A stretch of 9,454 bases of DNA from an uncultured Bacillota bacterium. GTDB lineage: Bacteria > Bacillota > Clostridia > Peptostreptococcales > Anaerovoracaceae. This document shows positions 1 through 5,979 of the stretch, one piece after another. The DNA is taken from the NCBI GenBank assembly GCA_946638265.1, contig CAMPBN010000032.1, positions 1 through 9,454 on the forward strand, read 5' to 3'. The notes below the pieces were generated by a model that was given only the letters and a program-made list of their open reading frames with translations, did not search any database and had not been told where the DNA came from. A program made the position numbers and the translations under genes. The stretch's first letter is position 1; the number at the start of each line of letters is the position of its first letter.

Positions 1-670
1 CAAGCTTGCGCAGCGCATTTACGATAACGGATCTTGTGATTCCGAATCTGTCTGCGATGCGGCTTGCAACCAGAAGACCTTCCTTGGCGTTCAGCTCTGC
101 AAAAATCTGCTGCACAGCTTCCACTTCGGAATAGGAAAGAGTGCCGATGGCCATCTGAACCACTGAACGTTCTCTTTCTTCTTCTTCCTTTTCGATGGAC
201 TTCTGTCTGATGATTTCAAGACCTACTACGGTTGCACCGTATTCAGCCAATACCAGCTCTTCAGCCGTGAATTCGCTCTTACGTCTTGTCAGGAGCAGTG
301 TACCCCATCTCTGTTTTCCGCCCAAAATAGGCACGATAGTAAAGAATTTTTCCGCCTCGTCATGTTCAAAATGAAGCAATTTGGTAGATTCGCCTATGGA
401 GAGATTGGCAGTGGTAGCATCTACGGACATGAGGGCGTCATTGTAATCCTCAGGGAATTTGCTTACGCCGTCTTCCTCAACGATTGCCGTACGGCCCGGG
501 GTTTCTTCGTAGTGAACGCCCAAAACCTTACCATTTCTGCTGGTGATATATACATTTGCTGCCATTACTTCGCTTAAAATTTCACACAAATCATTAAAGG
601 AAAATGCGCCTGTAGAGCTTTCCTGCAATACCCAATTCATTTTGCGAACCTTTTTAAGAAGTTCTTCCAT
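1..670 (-). CDS. codY: GTP-sensing transcriptional pleiotropic repressor CodY (3' end cut by window edge)
   Basis: CodY is the global regulator of low-GC Gram-positives. It binds GTP and branched-chain amino acids and represses nutrient-acquisition and stationary-phase genes when nutrients are plentiful. The 223 visible residues begin at ATG 668-670, with the purine-rich Shine-Dalgarno GAAAAGGGGAG nine bases upstream. They cover the N-terminal GAF-like ligand domain (about 1-150, with the FPEDY segment at 72-76 and the conserved LAEYGATVVGLEI stretch at 141-153), the long linker helix rich in Glu/Arg (about 155-170), and most of the C-terminal winged helix. The recognition region GITRSVIVNALRKL (210-223) is nearly identical to Bacillus CodY. 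The family is about 259 residues long, so roughly 36 are beyond the window. At the GTP-site loop S-R-R-G-K of B. subtilis (residues 43-47) this protein reads S-R-N-G-K (44-48). The gene has its own promoter and a candidate CodY box, and follows hslVU as in many Firmicutes. Confidence 0.97.
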   Translation of the reverse strand, partial: MEELLKKVRKMNWVLQESSTGAFSFNDLCEILSEVMAANVYITSRNGKVLGVHYEETPGRTAIVEEDGVSKFPEDYNDALMSVDATTANLSIGESTKLLHFEHDEAEKFFTIVPILGGKQRWGTLLLTRRKSEFTAEELVLAEYGATVVGLEIIRQKSIEKEEEERERSVVQMAIGTLSYSEVEAVQQIFAELNAKEGLLVASRIADRFGITRSVIVNALRKL

Positions 671-679
671 TTTTGTATT

Positions 680-690
680 CTCCCCTTTTC
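680..690 (-). promoter_or_regulatory. codY ribosome binding site
   Basis: The minus strand reads GAAAAGGGGAG, ending nine bases before the codY ATG at 668-670. It supports that ATG as the start. No other in-frame ATG with a comparable site precedes it. Confidence 0.7.
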
Positions 691-697
691 TCTTATC

Positions 698-761
698 AAT
701 TCTTTATGACCACATTTCTGTTCAGATGGATATTACATCTTAGTCCATTATATAAAGAATT
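698..761. repeat. perfect 10-base inverted repeat flanking the codY promoter -10/start region
   Basis: The arms are AATTCTTTAT (698-707) and ATAAAGAATT (752-761), separated by 44 bases. The upstream arm covers the last base of the -10 and half of the promoter spacer. Only the other arm lies in the transcript, so this cannot be an RNA hairpin. It could be a paired protein-binding site at DNA level, or chance in AT-rich DNA. Confidence 0.4.
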
Positions 762-775
762 TGTCCTAAGTGCAA
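747..775 (-). promoter_or_regulatory. sigma-A-type promoter of codY
   Basis: On the minus strand, -35 TTGCAC (770-775) and a perfect -10 TATAAT (747-752) are separated by exactly 17 bases (753-769). Initiation would fall near position 740, giving a leader of about 70 bases before the codY ATG. It lies in the 203-base hslU-codY gap, so codY can be transcribed apart from the upstream operon. This is the best promoter match in the window. Confidence 0.75.
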
Positions 776-786
776 GCCATTTTTTT

Positions 787-801
787 AATTTTCTAAAAAG
801 T
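787..801. promoter_or_regulatory. candidate CodY box upstream of the codY promoter
   Basis: The plus strand reads AATTTTCTAAAAAGT, which matches the established CodY consensus AATTTTCWGAAAATT at 13 of 15 positions (mismatches at 9 and 14). It ends 11 bases upstream of the codY -35, so it is centred near -54 relative to the predicted start. The surrounding DNA is very AT-rich, which raises the chance of a random match, but the position directly before codY itself makes autoregulation plausible. Confidence 0.45.
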
Positions 802-873
802 TTTTGAGGATTATACAATTATTTTCGCGGAAAAATTCGCTTTTTTACGAAAAAAACATACTTGTACCGGCCG

Positions 874-2307
874 CTACAGAATGTATTTGGCTACATCCTG
901 CTCGTGAATTTCCTCGTCAAATCTCTTCTTCACATATTCCGCATCGATGACGATCTTTTCTTCATCCATCTCAGAGATGTTGAAGGAAATATCCTCAAGA
1001 AGTTTTTCCAAAACGGTGTGAAGTCTGCGGGCACCGATGTTTTCCGTCTGTTCGTTCATCAGGAAAGCGATGGTGGCAATTTCCTCCACGGCATCGTCCG
1101 TGAACTCAATCTGAGTGCCTTCTGTCTCCAAAAGCGCCTTGTGCTGCTTGAGAAGCGCATTTTCAGGCACAGTGAGAATCTTCACGAAAGACTCTTTGGT
1201 CAGGTTTTCCAGTTCCACTCTGATCGGAAATCTTCCCTGAAGTTCCGGAATCAGGTCCGTAGGCTTGGACACGGAAAATGCGCCTGCGCCTATGAAAAGC
1301 ACATGGTCTGTCTTGACCGGTCCGTACTTGGTGTTGACAACGCTGCCTTCCACGATAGGCAGAATATCACGCTGCACGCCTTCTCTTGAAACGTCTGCTC
1401 CGGATCTGAATTCCGAGCCTGCGATCTTGTCTATTTCGTCGATGAAAATGATGCCGTTCTGCTCGGCGTTATGCAGAGCTTCGTCAGTCACCTGGTCCAT
1501 ATCCAACAGGTTCTGCGCTTCCTGTTCACGCAGGATCTTGCGCGCATCCTTAACCTTCACCTTTTTGTTCTTGGTTTTTTTCGGCATCATATCGCCAAAG
1601 ATATTGCCGATGGCGATCATGCCACCCTCGCCGACGTCCAGGCTGTTGCCTTTGTGCTGCTCCTCCACCTGAATTTCAATATATTGGTCTTCCAAAAGAC
1701 CGCTGCGAAGCTGCTGACGCACCTGCTCTCTGGCCAGTTCCGTATCCATCTCAGGAGTTTTGTTATTTTCAGCTTCTTTCATCTGCTCGTACTGAGCCTT
1801 TTGACTGTTGGCATAGTTGCCCATCAAAAGTTCAAACGGGCTGCGGAGTCCGCTGTTGGCACTTCCCTGAGCCTTCTTGGCTCCCGGGATGATGGCCTGA
1901 AGAATTTTTTCCTCGGCGATTTCGTCTGCCACTGCATATTTTTCGTTGAGTTTGGCCTGCTTGGTGATCCTGATGGATGCTTCCACCAGGTCTCTTACCA
2001 TGGAGTCCACGTCGCGACCCACATAACCCACCTCCGTGAATTTGGTGGCTTCCACCTTGACAAAAGGCGCATCCATAAGCTTGGCAAGTCTTCTTGCGAT
2101 TTCTGTCTTACCTACGCCGGTAGGCCCCATCATCAGGATGTTTTTCGGCGTGATTTCCTCTCTCATCTTGTCAGAGAGAAGGCTTCTTCTGTATCTGGTG
2201 CGAAGAGCCAGCGCCACGGACTTTTTGGCTTCGTCCTGGCCGATAATGTATTTGTCCAGTTCCTGCACGATTTCTTTTGGAGTCATCTGATAAAGTGTAT
2301 TTGCCAT
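874..2307 (-). CDS. hslU: ATP-dependent protease ATPase subunit HslU (ClpY)
   Basis: HslU is the AAA+ unfoldase that forms hexamers, docks on the HslV peptidase rings and feeds unfolded substrates into them in the cytoplasm. The 477-residue protein has the typical family length. Visible features are the N-terminal P-loop GPTGVGKT (61-68), the substrate-gripping pore loop GYVG (94-97), a long charged I-domain (about 110-280), Walker B IIFIDEID (286-293, D290/E291), the GRFP sensor segment, and a C-terminal GARRLHTVLEKLLEDISF segment. The last residues, KYIL, resemble the short hydrophobic tail that activates HslV in known HslU proteins. The ATG at 2305-2307 is preceded by a perfect AAGGAGGT six bases upstream that overlaps the hslV stop, so translation is probably coupled. 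The gap to hslV is 12 bases. No clear terminator follows; codY has its own promoter downstream. Confidence 0.98.
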   Translation of the reverse strand: MANTLYQMTPKEIVQELDKYIIGQDEAKKSVALALRTRYRRSLLSDKMREEITPKNILMMGPTGVGKTEIARRLAKLMDAPFVKVEATKFTEVGYVGRDVDSMVRDLVEASIRITKQAKLNEKYAVADEIAEEKILQAIIPGAKKAQGSANSGLRSPFELLMGNYANSQKAQYEQMKEAENNKTPEMDTELAREQVRQQLRSGLLEDQYIEIQVEEQHKGNSLDVGEGGMIAIGNIFGDMMPKKTKNKKVKVKDARKILREQEAQNLLDMDQVTDEALHNAEQNGIIFIDEIDKIAGSEFRSGADVSREGVQRDILPIVEGSVVNTKYGPVKTDHVLFIGAGAFSVSKPTDLIPELQGRFPIRVELENLTKESFVKILTVPENALLKQHKALLETEGTQIEFTDDAVEEIATIAFLMNEQTENIGARRLHTVLEKLLEDISFNISEMDEEKIVIDAEYVKKRFDEEIHEQDVAKYIL

Positions 2308-2313
2308 ATCCTT

Positions 2314-2321
2314 ACCTCCTT
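2314..2321 (-). promoter_or_regulatory. hslU ribosome binding site overlapping the hslV stop codon
   Basis: AAGGAGGT on the minus strand sits six bases before the hslU ATG and shares bases with the hslV TAA (2320-2322). Ribosomes finishing hslV would therefore sit on the hslU initiation site, which favours matched output of the two protease subunits. Confidence 0.8.
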
Positions 2322-2865
2322 ACAGCTTTTCCACGCTGATGTTTTCATTGGTGTATACGCAGATGCCCGAAGCGATGCGCAGGGATTCCCTGACGATCTC
2401 TTCCGCAGACATATCCGTATGGTTGAAAAGAGCATTGGCTGCCGCATAAGCGTAGTTGCCGCCGGAGCCGATGGCTACAAAATCTTCGTCAGGCTCGATA
2501 ACTTCGCCGTTTCCCGAGATAACCAGCAGACTTTCCTTGTCTGCAACGATCATCAGGGCTTCGAGGTTTCTCATAGCCTTGTCGGATCTCCAAAGCTGCG
2601 CCAAAGCCACGGCCGCTCTTTTCAGATTGCCCGAATGTTCTTCCAGCTTGCTTTCAAATTTTTCAGTAAGCGAAAACGCGTCCGCCACAGAGCCTGCAAA
2701 GCCTGAAACTACTGTATTTTTGTAGATCTTTCTTACCTTTTTGGCGCCATGCTTCATGATGGTGGTTTCGCCCATGGTCACCTGACCGTCTCCGCCTATG
2801 CAGATGTCGTCAGGTCCTCTTCTTACAGCGACAATGGTCGTCGCATGAAATTTTATTTCTCCCAT
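2320..2865 (-). CDS. hslV: ATP-dependent protease peptidase subunit HslV (ClpQ)
   Basis: HslV is the proteasome-beta-like threonine peptidase partner of HslU; two hexameric rings enclose the proteolytic chamber. The 181-residue protein matches the family. The N-terminal segment MGEIKFHA precedes TTIVAVRR, so the predicted catalytic nucleophile is Thr9, exposed by removal of an eight-residue propeptide. The supporting residues are D26 in GGDGQ and K43 in KHGAKKVRK (equivalent to E. coli D17 and K33). GFAGSVADAF, GNLKRAAV and IGSGGNYA are also conserved family blocks. No later start codon exists before the Thr, so the propeptide is real if the start is right. The Shine-Dalgarno AAGGA (2874-2878) supports the ATG at 2863-2865. 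The gene lies 26 bases after topA and 12 before hslU, presumably in one transcript. In B. subtilis the orthologue instead uses an N-terminal Ser. Confidence 0.98.
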   Translation of the reverse strand: MGEIKFHATTIVAVRRGPDDICIGGDGQVTMGETTIMKHGAKKVRKIYKNTVVSGFAGSVADAFSLTEKFESKLEEHSGNLKRAAVALAQLWRSDKAMRNLEALMIVADKESLLVISGNGEVIEPDEDFVAIGSGGNYAYAAANALFNHTDMSAEEIVRESLRIASGICVYTNENISVEKL

Positions 2866-2891
2866 TTTAACTTTCCTTTCTGCAAAAAAAG

Positions 2892-5039
2892 CTACTCGGT
2901 ATAATCACAATTTTCGTTCGGGCACTCAAGAGTTTTGCCTTTGACCTTGTGCTCAACCAAAAGTTCTCCGCACTTAGGGCATTTCTTATTCGTAGGCTTG
3001 TACCAATAAGCCTTCTGGCAGTCCGGATAACCGCTGCATCCGTAAAATATTCTGCCTTTTTTGCCCTTTTTCTCCAAAATATCTTTACCACAAACCGGGC
3101 ATTTTACGCCCACTGTTTTTTGAATCTTTTTGGTAAAGCGGCAGTCAGGGAAGCCCGTGCAGGCAATGAAGTCGCCAAATCTTCCGTGTTTGATGGCAAG
3201 CGGCTTGCCGCATTTTTCGCACATTTCACCCGTGAGAGTGTCTTCCAGCTTTACCTTCTCTATCTTTTGGTCGGCATATTCCAGTTCCTTGGAAAGCGGG
3301 CCGTAGAAATCCGAAACGATGTTTCTCCAATCTGCACCCTGTTCTTCGATGCTGTCCAGCTTTTCCTCCATGTCGGATGTGAAGCCTGCATCGACGATTT
3401 CTTTGAAGTATTCGGAGAGCATGTCGATTACCACAAATCCCAGATCCGTCGGCACCAGAGCCTTCTTTTCTTTCTTTACATATCTTCTCTCTGTCAGTGT
3501 GGAGACGATAGGCGCATATGTGGAAGGACGACCGATGCCCTTTTCTTCCAGAGTTCTGATGAGCATTGCTTCCGTAAATCTGTCAGGCGGCTGCGTGAAT
3601 TTCTGCTCAGGCTTTACTTCCTGTGCGGTCAATTCTTCGCCCTCCTCGAGGTTTGGCAGCAGATTGTCTTTGGACTCATCGTCTGTCGCCTTGTAGATGC
3701 GATTGTAACCGTCGAATATGAGTTTTGAACCGCGTGCGCCAAGGATATAACCGCTGTTTTCAATCTTTGCGGATACGCGCTTGTATACTGCAGCGCTCAT
3801 CTGGCTGGCCATGAATCTGCACCAGATCAGATTGTAGAGAGCAAACTGGTCCGGAGAAAGTGAATCTTTGATTCCTTCCGGTATCAGCTCGATATGGGAA
3901 GGCCGAATGGCTTCGTGCGCGTCCTGCACTGCCTTTTTCTTGTTGGAAAATACGTTGTTTCCCCAATATTCCTTCCCGAAATTTTCGAAAATATAGTTTT
4001 TGGCAGCTTCTCTGGCCTCGTCCGAAACTCGCACGGAGTCGGTTCTGATGTAGGAAACAAGACCCATTGTGCCGTGTCCCTTAATGTCGATACCTTCGTA
4101 GAGCTGCTGCGCCACCATCATGGTTTTGCGCGTGTTGAAATTCAGTTTGTAGGAAGCTTCCTGCTGCAGGGACGATGTTGTGAAAGGCGCGTAAGGCTTT
4201 TTCGGGCTTTCCTTTTCCTCCACGCTCTTTACGGTGTATTTTCCTTTGGCAAGAGCATCCACCACCTTTTTGGCGTCAGCCTCGTTTACCAGCGTAATGT
4301 CTTTGAATTTTTTGTCGGTGGAAATCTTTTTGCCGTTATATTCCTCCAAAAGAGCTGTGAACTTCTTTGAAGATTTGCCTTCTTTTTTGGAGAAGCCGGC
4401 TGTGATGGTCCAATACTCCGCCGGGATAAAGTTTCTGATTTCGTTTTCTCTGTCGCAGATAATCTTAAGAGCTGCAGACTGCACTCTTCCCGCGGAAAGG
4501 CCTCTTGCCACCTTGCGCCAGAGGAGCGGGCTGATCTGATAGCCCACCAGGCGGTCCAGCACACGTCTTGCCTGCTGGGCATCCACCATGTTGAGGCGAA
4601 TTTCACGCGGCTCCTTGATGGCATTTTTGATAGCCTCTTTGGTGATCTCGTGAAATTCGATACGGCATTTTTCTTTAGGATCCATACCGAGAAGGAATGC
4701 CAAATGCCATGAAATTGCTTCTCCCTCCCGGTCCGGGTCAGTTGCCAGCAGGATTTTGCCTGCTGCCTTGGCTTCTTTTTTGAGACTCTTGATCAGGTCT
4801 CCTTTGCCGCGAATTGCTATATATTTCGGTTCAAAATTCTGCTCGATGTCGATTCCCAGAGAGCTCCTCGGCAGATCTCTGACATGTCCCACGGAAGCGA
4901 TCACTTTGTAATTGCTGCCGAGAAATTTGCCTATGGTCTTGGCCTTTGAAGGAGACTCCACGATAACCAGCGTCTTTTTGCCGGCTGCAGATTTTGTTTT
5001 CTTTTTTTCAGTAGTTTTGGTGCTTGTACTTCCCGCCAC
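2892..5039 (-). CDS. topA: DNA topoisomerase I (type IA)
   Basis: TopA relaxes negatively supercoiled DNA behind transcription and replication by breaking one strand through a 5'-phosphotyrosyl link. The 715-residue protein has an N-terminal TOPRIM domain with the metal-binding residues E28 (IVESPSKAKT) and D101/D103/E105 (ATDPDREGE). The active-site Tyr330 lies in LVSYIRTDS. At the C-terminus are three C4 zinc-ribbon modules (Cys 607/610/627/633, 647/650/668/674 and 687/690/706/711), the last ending at the C-terminus. About 20 Lys/Ser/Thr-rich residues precede the TOPRIM core. The start codon is GTG at 5037-5039, chosen because GGAGGA lies five bases upstream and the reading frame leads straight into the conserved N-terminus. 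A candidate promoter overlaps the preceding dprA stop codon. In Bacillus trmFO and xerC follow topA; here hslV follows directly. Confidence 0.98.
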   Translation of the reverse strand: MAGSTSTKTTEKKKTKSAAGKKTLVIVESPSKAKTIGKFLGSNYKVIASVGHVRDLPRSSLGIDIEQNFEPKYIAIRGKGDLIKSLKKEAKAAGKILLATDPDREGEAISWHLAFLLGMDPKEKCRIEFHEITKEAIKNAIKEPREIRLNMVDAQQARRVLDRLVGYQISPLLWRKVARGLSAGRVQSAALKIICDRENEIRNFIPAEYWTITAGFSKKEGKSSKKFTALLEEYNGKKISTDKKFKDITLVNEADAKKVVDALAKGKYTVKSVEEKESPKKPYAPFTTSSLQQEASYKLNFNTRKTMMVAQQLYEGIDIKGHGTMGLVSYIRTDSVRVSDEAREAAKNYIFENFGKEYWGNNVFSNKKKAVQDAHEAIRPSHIELIPEGIKDSLSPDQFALYNLIWCRFMASQMSAAVYKRVSAKIENSGYILGARGSKLIFDGYNRIYKATDDESKDNLLPNLEEGEELTAQEVKPEQKFTQPPDRFTEAMLIRTLEEKGIGRPSTYAPIVSTLTERRYVKKEKKALVPTDLGFVVIDMLSEYFKEIVDAGFTSDMEEKLDSIEEQGADWRNIVSDFYGPLSKELEYADQKIEKVKLEDTLTGEMCEKCGKPLAIKHGRFGDFIACTGFPDCRFTKKIQKTVGVKCPVCGKDILEKKGKKGRIFYGCSGYPDCQKAYWYKPTNKKCPKCGELLVEHKVKGKTLECPNENCDYTE

Positions 5040-5044
5040 TTTGT

Positions 5045-5050
5045 TCCTCC
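5045..5050 (-). promoter_or_regulatory. topA ribosome binding site, supporting a GTG start
   Basis: GGAGGA on the minus strand lies five bases before GTG 5037-5039. It decides the start, because no ATG lies nearby in this frame. Confidence 0.75.
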
Positions 5051-5073
5051 AATAATTTTGCGTTTAAAAATTC

Positions 5074-5089
5074 TCGTATCAATTTACGA
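5074..5089. repeat. small perfect dyad at the predicted topA transcription start
   Basis: The sequence TCGTA-TCAATT-TACGA has perfect 5-base arms. It begins at the downstream edge of the topA -10 and covers the predicted start near 5082. It may be an operator or the beginning of a leader hairpin, but arms this short can arise by chance. Confidence 0.25.
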
Positions 5090-5117
5090 TTATATTGCGG
5101 TTTTTTTCAATTTGCAA
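5089..5117 (-). promoter_or_regulatory. candidate sigma-A promoter for topA-hslV-hslU
   Basis: On the minus strand, -35 TTGCAA (5112-5117, four of six consensus bases) and a perfect -10 TATAAT (5089-5094) are spaced by 17 bases. The -35 lies within the last codons of dprA and the spacer contains the dprA stop (5107-5109). Predicted initiation is near 5082, giving a leader of about 43 bases before the topA GTG. This would allow topA-hslVU expression apart from the upstream yraN-comM-dprA genes. Confidence 0.55.
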
Positions 5118-5979
5118 TGAAAATTTTTCCAAGGGCCGTCTGAACCAGTCCCTTCATTTCCAAAATCGTCATGACGGGTGCCAGCTCGGCGGGGGATTTT
5201 CCAAGGGCCAGCGCTAGATTGTCCAAAGAAATTTCTCCGTTTTTTGAAAGAAAATCGTATATTGTTTTTTCATCTTTGCCAAGTTCCTTCATTATATTAG
5301 ACGGGCCGCCGTGCTTTTCGCAGACACCTGCCTTCACAAAATCGTTTACGATGTCGTCGATGACTGCCACGGCGGCTGCGCCGTCCTGAATCAGGCGATT
5401 GGTACCGATGCTCATCACAGAGGTGATGTTGCCGGGCACCGCGTAGATGTCTCTGCCCTGTTCCGCAGCGATTTCCGCAGTGATCAGCGAGCCGCTGTTG
5501 AGGCCGGCCTCCACCACTACGGTGGCCAGGCAAAGGCCGCTGATGATCCTGTTTCGATGCGGAAACGTAAATTTGGTGCCATGGGTGCCCGGCGGGTACT
5601 CCGAGAGGAGCAATCCCTTTTCTTCGATATCTTTTTTCAGATTTTTGGCATTGAGCGGAAAACAGATTTCCAGGCTGTTGCCCAGCACGGCTATGGTTTT
5701 GCCGCCGGCGTCCAGAGCTCCTTTGTGGGAGCAGGAGTCGATACCGGCTGCCATCCCCGAAACCACCGTGATGCCGTTTTCGGCAAAGCGCCCCGCCATC
5801 TTGGCAGCCACATATTTTCCGTATTCCGTCGCGCGTCTTGCTCCCACCATCGCCACACAGGGGCCGGCGGCCGCCAGTGCAGGGTCGCCGCGATAGTAGA
5901 GCAGTTTCGGAGGCTGCGGTATCATCCTGAGAAGCGGCGGATACAGCTCATCTTCAAATCTGAGTATTCCTTCCTGCAT
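5107..5979 (-). CDS. dprA: DNA-processing protein DprA (Smf), short form lacking the N-terminal SAM/HhH domain
   Basis: DprA binds incoming single-stranded DNA during natural transformation and loads RecA on it. From ATG 5977-5979 the protein has 290 residues. It opens directly with the segment FEDELYPPLLRMIPQPPKLL that leads into the Rossmann-fold core. Family motifs are VGARRATEYG (45-54), SGMAAGIDSCSHKGAL (74-89), FPHRNRIISGL (139-149), SGSLITAEIAAEQGRDIYAVPG (162-183) and GTNRLIQDGA (192-201). A winged-helix-like C-terminal domain (about 230-285) follows, as in many longer DprA proteins. The N-terminal SAM or helix-hairpin-helix domain of other family members is absent. The start was chosen for AAGGAG five bases upstream. 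It lies inside comM, overlapping it by 26 bases, so translation is likely coupled. An alternative ATG at 6040-6042 also has AAGGAG seven bases upstream but would add only 21 unconserved residues. Confidence 0.95.
   Translation of the reverse strand: MQEGILRFEDELYPPLLRMIPQPPKLLYYRGDPALAAAGPCVAMVGARRATEYGKYVAAKMAGRFAENGITVVSGMAAGIDSCSHKGALDAGGKTIAVLGNSLEICFPLNAKNLKKDIEEKGLLLSEYPPGTHGTKFTFPHRNRIISGLCLATVVVEAGLNSGSLITAEIAAEQGRDIYAVPGNITSVMSIGTNRLIQDGAAAVAVIDDIVNDFVKAGVCEKHGGPSNIMKELGKDEKTIYDFLSKNGEISLDNLALALGKSPAELAPVMTILEMKGLVQTALGKIFIAN

Noticed and set aside
810..815. A second TATAAT on the minus strand in the hslU-codY gap
   Set aside because: No -35-like hexamer lies 16-18 bases upstream, and the region is AT-rich enough for chance matches.
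822..834. Dyad TTTTC-GCG-GAAAA after hslU as a terminator or second CodY box
   Set aside because: The stem is weak and lacks a proper T tract after it on the minus strand. The centre is three bases instead of one, so it does not fit the CodY consensus.
868..873. CGGCCG palindrome immediately after the hslU stop as a terminator stem
   Set aside because: It is a six-base self-complementary site without loop or T tract. No convincing terminator follows hslU.
1471..2706. A 411-codon open frame on the plus strand across hslU and hslV
   Set aside because: It is antisense to two strongly conserved genes, has no recognisable motif or convincing ribosome site, and its length follows from the codon bias of the opposite strand.
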